The notes beneath the pieces are model-generated. The model did no database searches and was not told the DNA's origin. It saw only the letters and a program-made list of their open reading frames with translations. 64,000 nucleotides of DNA from Christiangramia crocea (GTDB lineage: Bacteria > Bacteroidota > Bacteroidia > Flavobacteriales > Flavobacteriaceae), in NCBI RefSeq assembly GCF_022410465.1, contig NZ_JAJSON010000016.1, positions 124,001 through 188,000 of the forward strand, in the 5' to 3' direction. Positions 1 through 8,865 of the stretch are shown one piece after another (the first letter of the stretch is position 1; each line of letters starts with the position of its first letter). Position numbers and translations under genes: made by a program.

Positions 1-1045
1 ATCCGAATTCCGGATTATACTTTTCATTCGGCTCACCATTTTCACCGTATTCCAAATAACTACCTAAACTTGTGAAAAAACTTCTTTGGTTATGTTGTTG
101 TGGTGCACCGGTTAAAATAAAATTGAAGTCATGGTCATCATTAAGTCTGTAACCTGCACCAATAAAATAATTATAACCTTCAAACTCCGTCCCATTCACA
201 TAACCGTCTCCGGAAGTTCTGCTTAAAAGAAAAGAACCAGACCAGCCATTATCATTAAGACCGGTATTATAAGAAGCGATCGTCTTAAGATAGCTATCAT
301 TACCTACACTAGCCTTTACAAAACCACCTTCTTTTCTTTCGGCAGATCTTGTTACAACATTTATAGTACCACCTACAGAAGATACGGCAAGTTTAGAAGA
401 ACCAAGTCCTCGCTGTACCTGAATAGCAGAAGCCACATCACTTAGTCCAGCCCAGTTACTCCAATAAACCTGACCGTTCTCCATATCATTTACAGGAATA
501 CCGTTAATCATCACCGCAGAGTTTTGAGTATCAAAACCACGAATAGTGATACGTGAATCTCCAAATCCACCTCCTTGCTTGGTAGCATAGATAGAAGGAG
601 TAGTACTCAGGATTTCCGGAAATTCCTGGTTCCCCAGTTTTTCCTCGATTTCCTGAGAACGAATAGTTGAAACAGCAACTGGAGTCTGTCGATCTTTAGC
701 TAAGTCAACCACCCCGGTAATCACTACTTCAGATAATGCATTCGCATCAGCACTCAATACGATCTGTCCAAGATCCTGAGTCTCCCCGTTAGTTACGTTG
801 AAAGATACCGTTTTTGTTTCGTAGCCTACAAAACTGATACGAATCCTTCCAGATGCATCTTCAACATCAATGCTAAAGTTTCCATCAAAGTCCGTCATTG
901 TACCTTGTTGGGTTCCTACCACCATAACGTTCGCGCCAGGCAGAGGTCCATCCATTTCAGAATCTATTACCGTACCGGTAATAATCCCTTGAGCAAAAAT
1001 GGTAGCGGATGTTAAAAACATCGCTAACAGTAATAATTTCCTCAT
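1..1045 (-). CDS. TonB-dependent outer-membrane receptor, N-terminal part (cut by left edge)
   Basis: About 348 residues are visible, read from an ATG at 1045 down to the edge. Residues 1-18 form a signal peptide ending FAQ. Residues ~20-105 are a carboxypeptidase-regulatory-like domain (GTVIDSEMDGPLPGANV, then DFDGNFSI and SFVGYETK). The plug domain follows, with IRGFDTQNSAVMINGIPVND and the end-of-plug motif VGGTINVVT, then the first barrel strands. Family knowledge: such receptors import large or scarce ligands across the outer membrane using TonB energy. The substrate cannot be told and no SusD partner is visible, though one could lie beyond the edge. The upstream region carries a -7-like element and an inverted repeat. 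The missing C-terminus is a window artefact. Confidence 0.93.
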   Translation of the reverse strand, partial: MRKLLLLAMFLTSATIFAQGIITGTVIDSEMDGPLPGANVMVVGTQQGTMTDFDGNFSIDVEDASGRIRISFVGYETKTVSFNVTNGETQDLGQIVLSADANALSEVVITGVVDLAKDRQTPVAVSTIRSQEIEEKLGNQEFPEILSTTPSIYATKQGGGFGDSRITIRGFDTQNSAVMINGIPVNDMENGQVYWSNWAGLSDVASAIQVQRGLGSSKLAVSSVGGTINVVTRSAERKEGGFVKASVGNDSYLKTIASYNTGLNDNGWSGSFLLSRTSGDGYVNGTEFEGYNYFIGAGYRLNDDHDFNFILTGAPQQHNQRSFFTSLGSYLEYGENGEPNEKYNPEFG

Positions 1046-1099
1046 TTGTTTAATAGTTTGTGTTTGATTAAAATTCGCTGCAAAAAAAACACTTTCCTA

Positions 1100-1139
1100 C
1101 AAAACTACCATTACCCAAAAGTTAAGAATTTTAACTTTT
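1100..1139 (-). promoter_or_regulatory. Candidate promoter -7 element plus inverted repeat upstream of the TonB receptor
   Basis: On the minus strand TAGTTTTG (1107-1100) fits the Bacteroidota -7 consensus TAnnTTTG, about 55 bases before the receptor start. No good -33 TTTG lies at the usual 19-21 base spacing. Immediately upstream, 1117-1139 is a perfect inverted repeat with 9-base arms AAAAGTTAA / TTAACTTTT around a 5-base centre. Its position next to the -7 element would suit a regulator site; that role is inferred. Confidence 0.4.
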
Positions 1140-1286
1140 TATCCACTTCCTCAGAAATCTCCCTAAAATTTTTTCTCTGTGAATTACTGCTATAGCTTAG
1201 ATTACCGTCTTGTTTAACCAGATACCAATTTGTTAATATCTATGCACGCATAATTAATTTCATGTCAATATAATTTGAGCATATTC

Positions 1287-1318
1287 CATAAAAAAGCTCC
1301 GGATTTTCTCCGGAGCTT
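1287..1318 (-). terminator. Rho-independent terminator after pgi
   Basis: A 9-base stem, AAGCTCCGG (1294-1302) with CCGGAGCTT (1310-1318), closes a 7-base loop. Read on the minus strand it is followed by a run of T. It lies 31 bases past the pgi stop and ends the DUF3108-kynA-M23-pgi run. Confidence 0.85.
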
Positions 1319-1348
1319 CCCATAAATCTGCCTTTATTATATTTATTC

Positions 1349-2980
1349 TTATTCCATATAATATTTCAATAAATTGCTGGTAGAAGAATCGTGGTTGTCC
1401 ACATCATGGGTTTCAAACTCAGCCAGAATTTTACTCGCCAGTTGTTTACCTAATTCCACACCCCACTGATCATAGCTGAAAATATTCCAGATAACTCCCT
1501 GAACAAAGATCTTATGTTCGTATAGGGCAATGAGTTTCCCCATACTCTCAGGATTCAATTTATCTATTAAGATGGTATTAGTAGGATTATTCCCTTCAAA
1601 GACCTTGAATGGCTTTATCCTGTCTATCTCTTCCTGCCTGAAATTCTTGAATTTTAACTCTTCTTCAACTTCTTCCTCATTTTTTCCGTTCATCAAGGCT
1701 TCAGTCTGAGCGAAATAATTAGCCATCAGTTTATCATGATGTGACTTATCCTGAAACAGGGATCTTTTAAATCCGATGAAATCTGCAGGAATCAGTTTTG
1801 TACCCTGATGGATCAACTGGAAGAAAGCATGTTGAGAATTGGTACCTGGTTCCCCCCAAATGATGGTTCCCGTTTGATAATCAACCCACTTCCCATTACG
1901 ATCTACGCTCTTACCATTACTCTCCATGATCGCCTGCTGAAGGTAAGAAGGAAATTTATCCAGGTATTGAGAATAAGGGATCACCGCTTCGCTCTCGGCT
2001 TTAAAAAAGTTATTATACCAGATACTTAGAAGAGCCAGTTGAACCGGTAAATTCTTATCAAATGAAGTATTCTTGAAATGTTCATCCATTTTACGGGCTC
2101 CATCAAGAAGGGCTGAAAAATTATCAAAGCCAATAGCCAGACTTATGGACAGGCCTACCGCACTCCATAACGAGAAACGACCACCTACCCAGTCCCACAT
2201 CGGGAAAATATTGTTCCGGTCTATCCCAAAAGAGGCTACCTTTTCAAGATTAGTAGAAACCGCCACGAAATGTTTAGAAACCTCTTCTTCAGGTACCGAT
2301 TTCAGGAACCATTCGCGAACGGTAGTAGCGTTGCTAAGGGTTTCCATTGTAGTAAAGGTCTTGGAAACTATGAGGAACAGCGTGGTTTCAGGATTCAGGT
2401 CCTTTATGGTCTCATGAACATGATCTCCATCCACATTCGAAATAAAATGAAGATTAAGATGGTTCTTATAGAATTTCAGACTTTCAGTTACCATATTAGG
2501 TCCAAGATCCGAACCACCAATCCCAATATTTACAACATCGGTAAAGGCTTTACCGGTATAACCCTTTCTTGCTCCACTGATTACTTCAAAGCTGAAATCA
2601 CGAATTTTTGCTTTTACTTCCTCAACTTCCGGAAGAACATTTTCTCCCCTCACTTTTATTTCCGCATTCTTATCGGCCCGCAATGCTGTATGTAGTACAG
2701 GTCTGTTTTCGGTTTGATTAATAGCCTCTCCGGAAAAGTAACTGTTGATAGCTTCTTCAAGCCGGCATTCTTCTGCCAGTTTCAGCAGAAGGTTTCGGGT
2801 GTCTTCCGTGATCCTGTTCTTGCTATAGTCTATATAGAAATCTTCCCACCGAATACTGAACTTTTCAGCACGATTTTTATCTTTTTTGAACATATCTCTC
2901 ATATGTTCACTTTCAATTTCGCTAAAATGACTTTCTAACTCCTTCCAGGCTTCGGTTGTGGTTGGATTTATATTTTTCAT
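1349..2980 (-). CDS. pgi: Glucose-6-phosphate isomerase
   Basis: A 543-residue cytoplasmic enzyme interconverting glucose 6-phosphate and fructose 6-phosphate in glycolysis and gluconeogenesis. The length is normal for the family. Signature segments are visible: [13 protein letters not shown] (sugar-phosphate binding), [12 protein letters not shown], and [15 protein letters not shown] with the conserved histidine. The ATG at 2980 abuts the stop of the upstream M23 peptidase gene, so it is probably co-transcribed with it, and it is followed by a strong terminator. The pairing with an M23 peptidase and tryptophan dioxygenase gives no obvious pathway logic and is probably just operon packing. 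Confidence 0.98.
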   Translation of the reverse strand: MKNINPTTTEAWKELESHFSEIESEHMRDMFKKDKNRAEKFSIRWEDFYIDYSKNRITEDTRNLLLKLAEECRLEEAINSYFSGEAINQTENRPVLHTALRADKNAEIKVRGENVLPEVEEVKAKIRDFSFEVISGARKGYTGKAFTDVVNIGIGGSDLGPNMVTESLKFYKNHLNLHFISNVDGDHVHETIKDLNPETTLFLIVSKTFTTMETLSNATTVREWFLKSVPEEEVSKHFVAVSTNLEKVASFGIDRNNIFPMWDWVGGRFSLWSAVGLSISLAIGFDNFSALLDGARKMDEHFKNTSFDKNLPVQLALLSIWYNNFFKAESEAVIPYSQYLDKFPSYLQQAIMESNGKSVDRNGKWVDYQTGTIIWGEPGTNSQHAFFQLIHQGTKLIPADFIGFKRSLFQDKSHHDKLMANYFAQTEALMNGKNEEEVEEELKFKNFRQEEIDRIKPFKVFEGNNPTNTILIDKLNPESMGKLIALYEHKIFVQGVIWNIFSYDQWGVELGKQLASKILAEFETHDVDNHDSSTSNLLKYYME

Positions 2981-4213
2981 CTATATATTTTTGTAAGGAA
3001 TTTGATCTAATTCTTCTTTTAAAGGCTCGATATATGCAAAATACTCATCCTTCAGTTCTTCTTCAATATGTTTGGCTGAAGGCAGATTTTGACGGTAGGG
3101 ATCCACCTGTCTTCCATTCACCCAGAATCTGTAGCACACATGAGGTCCCGTTGCCAGTCCTGTACTTCCAACATAACCTATCACATCTCCCTGTTTTACA
3201 GTCTGGCCGGTTCTAACCGCTCGCTTGGTCATATGAAGGTACTGGGTAGTATATTTACTGTTATGTTGTACTTTCACATAATTACCATTTCCTGAGGTAT
3301 AACTGGAAGCTATTACCCTTCCATTCGCAGTACTTACGATAGGTGTCCCGTAAGGAGCCGCATAATCGGTTCCCAAATGAGCTTTCCATCTTTTCTGAAC
3401 AGGATGAAAACGTCTTTTGGTATATCTTGAAGATATTCGGGAATAATTAAGGGGAGCTTTTAGAAAAAAGCTCTGCAATGCTTTAGCTTCAGAATCATAG
3501 AAGCTTGGTTTTCCCGAAATGCTATCCGTAAGATATCTGAAAGCATAAAAAGGTTTTTCTGAATGTTTGAAAACAGCGGCATCCACTTTTTCGATTCCCG
3601 CAAAAATAGTGTCCTCAATATATTTTTCATGATAGACCATCTTAAACTGGTCTCCCTTTTGAAGTTTAAAGAAATCTATACTCCACTGATAAATATTAGA
3701 AAGTTCATAAACCAGAAGGTTACTAAGACCCTGTGCCTGCATGGCTTCAGAAAGAGACGAAGTGATAACTCCGGAAACCTCTCTTTTCTTTATGGTTACA
3801 GGGCGCTTTCGCCGTGCTGCATAAATACTGTCTCCCAGGGCCACCACCGTATAATTGATCTTATCATTCTCGTATATGAAAAACTCCGGTGTTTTGGCTG
3901 AATCTTTGGCCTTTAGGATCATGTATTTTTTACCGGCCACAATTCGCGCCGGATTAAAAGTATCGGTTACTTTCTGCGTGATCTCATAAACTTTTCCAGG
4001 ATCAACCCCGCTTTTATCCATTATAGCACCAAAAAAATCTCCCGACTTTATAGTATCCTTTACTACTTCATAATTGTTAAGCACAAAACCATATTCTTTC
4101 TCAACCGGCGGCAGTTTTTTTTCTTTAACCTCTTTTACAGCCTGGTCTTTTTCATCATCATTGCAGGCAACAAATGCCAGCATCATCATTAACAATAAAC
4201 CTAGTTTCTTCAA
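2981..4213 (-). CDS. M23-family metallopeptidase lipoprotein (LytM type)
   Basis: 410 residues. The N-terminus is a lipoprotein signal with lipobox ending at Cys17 (LAFVAC), so the protein is probably membrane-anchored in the periplasm. Residues ~40-125 are LysM/OapA-like with no firm assignment; residues ~275-375 are the M23 (LytM) domain that cleaves peptidoglycan cross-links in known family members. The first zinc motif HLGTD (H279, D283) is intact. The second is H358-V-C360 instead of HxH, so the usual histidine zinc ligand is cysteine; the codon is a clean TGC at 3136-3134. The only start giving a full signal peptide is TTG at 4213, 11 bases after the kynA stop. The gene abuts pgi. Confidence 0.9.
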   Translation of the reverse strand: MKKLGLLLMMMLAFVACNDDEKDQAVKEVKEKKLPPVEKEYGFVLNNYEVVKDTIKSGDFFGAIMDKSGVDPGKVYEITQKVTDTFNPARIVAGKKYMILKAKDSAKTPEFFIYENDKINYTVVALGDSIYAARRKRPVTIKKREVSGVITSSLSEAMQAQGLSNLLVYELSNIYQWSIDFFKLQKGDQFKMVYHEKYIEDTIFAGIEKVDAAVFKHSEKPFYAFRYLTDSISGKPSFYDSEAKALQSFFLKAPLNYSRISSRYTKRRFHPVQKRWKAHLGTDYAAPYGTPIVSTANGRVIASSYTSGNGNYVKVQHNSKYTTQYLHMTKRAVRTGQTVKQGDVIGYVGSTGLATGPHVCYRFWVNGRQVDPYRQNLPSAKHIEEELKDEYFAYIEPLKEELDQIPYKNI

Positions 4214-4224
4214 TTTTTTGTTTT

Positions 4225-5184
4225 TTATTTTTCTGTATTAAAAGTGTGATTAACCCATTGTCTGCCCCAATCATCCTGTTCTTCCTTACTCCATAAATTA
4301 GGGAAGAAAGATATTTTCTGAAAGCCAGGAGGTAAAAACTGTTTCCAGTTAGTTCCGCCCGTAGCTTTGATAGTAGAATTCTCTTTACTAAGATAACGAT
4401 AGGCTGCACCCATATGCATAAGCAACCAGTTGATATTCACATTTACGTCCAGGTTTCGCAACGCCTGAATAAGATCTTTATTGTTCCTGTCTTCTTCATG
4501 CATATTCAAATAGCGATGGTAAATGGTATTGCCTTTCACCTGATTTGCGATTCGTAAAAACCGGGGGGTATAACGTTTTTCAAATTGTCTTAACGTAAGC
4601 GTTTTTTCACCCGTTTTAAGATCGATACCTCCCTTTTTCCAGTATATATTCTCGTAAAGTTCTTCCAGACTATCTTCTTCTGAAAAATTCTCACGAATTT
4701 CTGTGGAGACCAAATGCTCCAAAGGAGTTGAATATAACTCTATCATCCTGAACTGCGCAGACTGAAAACCACTTGCGGGCAAAAGTGCCATTCTGAATTT
4801 CAGAAACTGCTCTCTTTCCATTCCCTTGATCATCACATCAAATGAATCTATCAGGATTCGGAAATAACGGTTAATCCTTTTCAGTTTTTCAATGAAAAAA
4901 GAGGTAGTAAGTGTCGGGCTTTCTATGATCTGCTTCTGCTCATGAATAATGAGCTTAAAATAAAGCTCCGTTATCTGGTGGTAGGTGATGAAGATAGTTT
5001 CATCAGGAAAATGAGTGTTTGTTTTTTGAAGACTAAGAAGCGTATCCACACTTATATAGTCCCAGTAAGAAAGGTAACGGTCATATAACAGACCGTCCAG
5101 ATAGGAACCCATATCCTGCCCCGAATTCCTGAATTTTTCTTCAAGCTTATTAATTCGTTCGGCGATTTCGGGTTTTATTTCCAT
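4225..5184 (-). CDS. kynA: Tryptophan 2,3-dioxygenase
   Basis: 319 residues, heme enzyme opening the indole ring of tryptophan to N-formylkynurenine, the first step of the kynurenine pathway. Motifs: FITYHQITELYFK at 65-77 (H69 is the distal-pocket histidine position), GFQSAQFRMIE at 139-149, WLLMHMGAAYR with candidate proximal heme ligand H257, and TGGTNW at 275-280. The ATG at 5184 is two bases after the stop of the DUF3108 gene. Kynureninase, kynurenine monooxygenase and formamidase are not in the window, so the rest of the pathway must lie elsewhere. Tyrosine-degradation genes sit just upstream, giving an aromatic amino acid catabolic neighbourhood. Confidence 0.93.
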   Translation of the reverse strand: MEIKPEIAERINKLEEKFRNSGQDMGSYLDGLLYDRYLSYWDYISVDTLLSLQKTNTHFPDETIFITYHQITELYFKLIIHEQKQIIESPTLTTSFFIEKLKRINRYFRILIDSFDVMIKGMEREQFLKFRMALLPASGFQSAQFRMIELYSTPLEHLVSTEIRENFSEEDSLEELYENIYWKKGGIDLKTGEKTLTLRQFEKRYTPRFLRIANQVKGNTIYHRYLNMHEEDRNNKDLIQALRNLDVNVNINWLLMHMGAAYRYLSKENSTIKATGGTNWKQFLPPGFQKISFFPNLWSKEEQDDWGRQWVNHTFNTEK

Positions 5185-5186
5185 AT

Positions 5187-5963
5187 TTAATTCATTATAA
5201 TACTAAACTGATGTTTAAGTCCTTTATACGCCTCCAGATCAGCATCTAAAGAACCCACGGCCAGATCAGCCTCTATCTTGATAGGAATCTTATTCTTATC
5301 GTCGCTCACCCAAAATGTAAGGCTCTCCTTTTCTTTAAATACCCGACCCGCCAAAACATAAGGCCTGAATTTTAAAGTAGCTACCTTTCCAAATTTGGTT
5401 TTGATCACTTCCCGTCCAAGGAAAACAAGCTTAAAATCAGTATTTTCATCATCGATGAACATCTTCAATGTCATCTCATCCCCTGGTTTCAGATCCTGGC
5501 CATTAATCTGGTTGCGAATATAATAAAATGCAGACAACATATCATGTACATTATTGGGAACCCAATAGCTCTGTCTTATATCGGTTTCCTTATTTAGTAC
5601 GTGGGCTTTATTGGACTGATGATCAAAGTCTATTTCCAGATCCTTGGTATATCCCCCCTCGTAAATTTTCCTGATAAATTTATAGGGTTTTCCCGTCCTG
5701 CGATCTATATAGGTTTGGTAATCGTCATCTACTTTGAAAAAAAGGCTCAGCAAACCGGTAGATTTACCCCGGCCCTTAACATGATAAACGGATTTATCAT
5801 TAAGCCAGGTCTCATCTACTTCCAGAGTCGCATAACTTGCATTAAAAAAACCGTAATGAATACGGAATTTAAACCATTCTCCTGCTTCAAATGCCTGCTG
5901 GGAGAACAGCTTAGTGGTAGATATTAAGACAAATATAAAGGTAATTGCAAAAAGTCTTTTCAT
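5187..5963 (-). CDS. DUF3108 domain exported protein
   Basis: About 258 residues from the ATG at 5963; a GTG one codon upstream is also in frame. A signal peptide ends near LFSQQ. The rest is predominantly beta, with FEAGEWFKFRIHYGF near the start and LTFWVSDDKNKIPIKIE near the end, the pattern of DUF3108 proteins of Bacteroidota. The family has no firm biochemical function; the beta-barrel-like fold suggests periplasmic lipid or envelope binding, but that is conjecture. First gene of the run leading through kynA and M23 to pgi. Confidence 0.8.
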   Translation of the reverse strand: MKRLFAITFIFVLISTTKLFSQQAFEAGEWFKFRIHYGFFNASYATLEVDETWLNDKSVYHVKGRGKSTGLLSLFFKVDDDYQTYIDRRTGKPYKFIRKIYEGGYTKDLEIDFDHQSNKAHVLNKETDIRQSYWVPNNVHDMLSAFYYIRNQINGQDLKPGDEMTLKMFIDDENTDFKLVFLGREVIKTKFGKVATLKFRPYVLAGRVFKEKESLTFWVSDDKNKIPIKIEADLAVGSLDADLEAYKGLKHQFSIIMN

Positions 5964-6043
5964 CACATTAAATTTCCTAAGTTACTGTAATTTATGGGGC
6001 TTGATACGCTATTTACAATTACTATTCCAAAAGTATTAAAACA

Positions 6044-6070
6044 AAAAACCCCATCAAATTAATGACGGGG
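6044..6070 (-). terminator. Rho-independent terminator downstream of hppD
   Basis: Stem CCCCATCA (6049-6056) with TGACGGGG (6063-6070), one A-C mismatch, 6-base loop. On the minus strand it is followed by a run of six T. It lies about 195 bases past the hppD stop, an unusually long trailer that contains the small plus-strand ORF at 6105-6245. Confidence 0.75.
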
Positions 6071-6104
6071 AATTTTGTTCTATTAACCAACTAAAACTTA
6101 AATT

Positions 6105-6245
6105 ATGAAAAAAATTAAATCATTCCTGGTAACCACTCCAAAAATGCGGATGCAAAAGTCTGATATTTCTACCTTGTCCGCAACACTTAAATTAACTTTA
6201 ACTAAAAATTTATGTGATTATCAGAATTTTATTTTTCCAGTTTAA
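6105..6245 (+). CDS. Possible small ORF, 46 residues, with RiPP-leader-like motif
   Basis: ATG at 6105 to TAA at 6245, on the strand opposite its neighbours. It is preceded by an A-rich leader (ATTAACCAACTAAAACTT) of the kind seen before Bacteroidota starts. The peptide begins MKKIKSFLV, contains MRMQKSDISTLSATL, has a single Cys near the C-terminus and ends NFIFPV. The middle fits the pattern hydrophobic-x-hydrophobic-x-K-x-x-I-S-x-L seen in leader regions of flavobacterial lanthipeptide-like precursors. There is no GG cleavage site and no modification enzyme or transporter nearby. It may equally be a chance frame in a long hppD trailer. Confidence 0.3.
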   Translation: MKKIKSFLVTTPKMRMQKSDISTLSATLKLTLTKNLCDYQNFIFPV

Positions 6246-6265
6246 ATTTTAGTAGTTTTTTAATT

Positions 6266-7408
6266 CTAATTCAACGTACCTCGTAAATCCTGCTCCCTTT
6301 CTATTGCCTCAAATAAGGCTTTAAAGTTTCCTTTTCCGAAAGACTGAGCACCCTTACGCTGGATGATCTCGAAAAACATAGTTGGCCTGTCCAGAACAGG
6401 TTTGGTAAAGATCTGTAATAGATAACCTTCATCGTCCCGGTCTACTAAAACTCCAAGCTCTTTTAATGGCTCGAGATCTTCATCGATCTCTCCAACTCTA
6501 TCCAGAAGATCGTCATAATAGGTTTCAGGCACGTACAGGAATTCCACACCACGATCCCGTAATGCAGTTACGGTTTCTATAATATTATCTGTGGCCAGCG
6601 CAATATGCTGAACCCCGGCACCATTGTAAAAATCTATATATTCCTCGATCTGGGATTTTTTCTTTCCTTCAGCGGGTTCGTTTATGGGGAATTTAATTCG
6701 CCCATTTCCGTTACTCATCACCTTACTCATAAGAGCAGTATAGTCAGTAGAAATATCTTTATCGTCAAATGATACCAACTGGGCGAACCCCATAACTTTT
6801 GCATAAAATTCCACCCATTTATTCATTTCATTCCAACCCACGTTTCCTACCATATGGTCTATGAATTTCAGGCCGGTATCCTTAGTTTCAGCTTTGGTGT
6901 TCCAGGCTCTATAACCGGGAAGAAAAGGACCTTCATATTCATTCCTTTCAACGAACAAATGCACTGTCTCTCCATAGGTGTGAATACCTGAGATCACGGC
7001 TTTACCGTTATCATCCTCCAATTCATAAGGCTCAACATAGGATTGGGCTCCCCTTTTGGTAGTCTCCTCGTAACTTTTGCGAGCATCATCTACCCAAAGA
7101 GCTACGAATTTTACACCGTCACCGTGCTTGTTGATATGCTCATTGATATCTCCATCTCTAACAAGAGGAGAGGTCAAAACCAGTCTTATTTTTCCCTGTT
7201 GCAGTACATAAGAAACGGTATCTTTTTTTCCGGTTTCAAGCCCCGCATAGGCCACGGGCTGAAAACCCCACGCATGCTGATAATAGTAGGCCGCCTGCTT
7301 GGCATTTCCTACATAGAGTTCAACAAAATCTGTACCCAGGATAGGAAGGAAATCTTCAGCATCTGGTACTACTTTTTTCAATTTTAATGATGTGTTATCT
7401 GTTGACAT
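6266..7408 (-). CDS. hppD: 4-hydroxyphenylpyruvate dioxygenase
   Basis: 380 residues, cytoplasmic Fe(II) dioxygenase converting 4-hydroxyphenylpyruvate to homogentisate in tyrosine degradation. It has two vicinal-oxygen-chelate halves. Predicted iron ligands are H185 (KFIDHMVGNV), H268 (GVQHIALAT) and E347 (MFFEIIQRKG). C-terminal helix residues are complete. It follows hmgA by about 100 bases on the same strand, so the two enzymes that act in sequence are probably co-transcribed. Its trailer is unusually long before the terminator at 6044-6070. Confidence 0.97.
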   Translation of the reverse strand: MSTDNTSLKLKKVVPDAEDFLPILGTDFVELYVGNAKQAAYYYQHAWGFQPVAYAGLETGKKDTVSYVLQQGKIRLVLTSPLVRDGDINEHINKHGDGVKFVALWVDDARKSYEETTKRGAQSYVEPYELEDDNGKAVISGIHTYGETVHLFVERNEYEGPFLPGYRAWNTKAETKDTGLKFIDHMVGNVGWNEMNKWVEFYAKVMGFAQLVSFDDKDISTDYTALMSKVMSNGNGRIKFPINEPAEGKKKSQIEEYIDFYNGAGVQHIALATDNIIETVTALRDRGVEFLYVPETYYDDLLDRVGEIDEDLEPLKELGVLVDRDDEGYLLQIFTKPVLDRPTMFFEIIQRKGAQSFGKGNFKALFEAIEREQDLRGTLN

Positions 7409-7510
7409 AATATTTTTAATTTTGAATGTGCTAAATGATAAATTTTTTTAGGGAAATTTTAAAGCTTTACCACATAGCCCTGTCCTGAGCTAAAAGATCT
7501 TCTTTCATAT

Positions 7511-8683
7511 TTATTCCTTATCCTCTTCTTCCAGCCATGATTTATGATAGCTTTCATCGGCAATTTCCATCGCATCCTCGGTAAGCATAAGAGGTTTGAA
7601 AGTATCTACCATTACGGCAAGTTCTTCGGTCTCTACCTGACCAATACTTCTTTCCACAGCTCCCGGATGAGGCCCATGAGGTATTCCGGCAGGATGAAGG
7701 GAAATATGGCCTGCTTCAATATCATTTCGACTCATAAAATCACCGTCTACATAATACAACACCTCATCACTATCTATATTGCTATGGCTATATGGAGCGG
7801 GAATGGCATCCGGATGATAGTCGTACTTACGTGGGCAGAAACTGCAAACCACAAAGGCATCGGTCTCAAAGGTCTGATGCACCGGTGGTGGCTGGTGAAT
7901 TCTACCGGTTATCGGTTCAAAATCGTGGATAGAGAAAGCATACGGATAGTTATAACCATCATAACCCACCACATCAAAAGGATGGGTAGCATACACCATA
8001 TCAAATATCTTCCCCTGTTTTTTGATCTTTATTAGAAAATCTCCACGCTCGTCATTGGTCTCCAGTTCATATGGCTGCCTTAGATCTCGCTCACAGAATG
8101 GCGAATGTTCCAGCAACTGCCCAAACCAGTTCCTGTATCTTTTAGGAGTGTAAATAGGTCTTCTTGACTCTACAATGAACAACCTGTTGTCTTCTTCATC
8201 AAAATCCATCTTGTATATGGTTCCTCTCGGAATAAGAAGGTAATCACCATACTTGAAGTCAAGATTACCAAGATGCGTTCTTAGTTTCCCCGTTCCTTTA
8301 TGTATAAAGATCAGTTCATCAGAATCTGCATTCTTATAGAAATAATCTTCAGTTGATTGTTGCGGAGAAGCCAGAATGATATCACAATCTGAATTTGTTA
8401 GAACAGGCTTTCTACTTTCCAGGTAATCGGGATGCGGAGTTATCTGAAATCCCTTAAAACGGTAAGATTTCAGATTATTCTCTACAGCAAGCTTTGGTCT
8501 TACATCATAACTCCCCTTAATCTCCTTAACCTGCGTGGGACGGTGCTCATGATATAGGTTTGATGACATCCCATCAAATCCTATAGTTCCAAAGAGCTGT
8601 TCATAATAAAGACCCCCATCAGGTTTTCTAAATACCGTATGGCGCTTATGTGGGATTTTACCAAGTTTATGATAAAAAGGCAT
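7511..8683 (-). CDS. hmgA: Homogentisate 1,2-dioxygenase
   Basis: 390 residues, cupin-fold Fe(II) enzyme opening the homogentisate ring to maleylacetoacetate. Recognisable segments are YHEHRPTQ near the N-terminus, PRGTIYKMDF, and the metal-binding region YSHSNIDSDEVLYYVDGDF followed by HPAGIPHGPHPG (H336/H339). It is shorter than the ~440-residue proteobacterial and human enzymes and belongs to the more divergent short branch found in Bacteroidota. It is first in an operon with hppD. Maleylacetoacetate isomerase and fumarylacetoacetase are not in the window. Confidence 0.93.
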   Translation of the reverse strand: MPFYHKLGKIPHKRHTVFRKPDGGLYYEQLFGTIGFDGMSSNLYHEHRPTQVKEIKGSYDVRPKLAVENNLKSYRFKGFQITPHPDYLESRKPVLTNSDCDIILASPQQSTEDYFYKNADSDELIFIHKGTGKLRTHLGNLDFKYGDYLLIPRGTIYKMDFDEEDNRLFIVESRRPIYTPKRYRNWFGQLLEHSPFCERDLRQPYELETNDERGDFLIKIKKQGKIFDMVYATHPFDVVGYDGYNYPYAFSIHDFEPITGRIHQPPPVHQTFETDAFVVCSFCPRKYDYHPDAIPAPYSHSNIDSDEVLYYVDGDFMSRNDIEAGHISLHPAGIPHGPHPGAVERSIGQVETEELAVMVDTFKPLMLTEDAMEIADESYHKSWLEEEDKE

Positions 8684-8865
8684 AATTTACAGTTTTAAAA
8701 TCGATCAAAAAGCTATAATTTTTGAAGGATTCCGATTATTTCTACTTTATTTTTCGATTTATACAAATATCATGAAATTTTAGCGAAATATTCTTAAATG
8801 AAGTCTAAAAACCGGAACTGAAACGTGAAAACAACTTACTCCCGGATCTCCAGGTATTTTTACAG

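Larger units (their letters stand above)
1046..1348. other. Intergenic region between the TonB receptor and pgi
   Basis: A stretch of about 300 bases between a gene reading left and the end of a gene reading toward it on the same strand. It holds the receptor promoter region and inverted repeat (1100-1139) and the pgi terminator (1287-1318). Nothing else recognisable was seen in 1140-1285; no open frame with a convincing start is present. Confidence 0.6.

Noticed and set aside
4158-4409. Minus-strand open frame overlapping the kynA end and M23 start
   Set aside because: Out of frame with both confident genes and without family resemblance.
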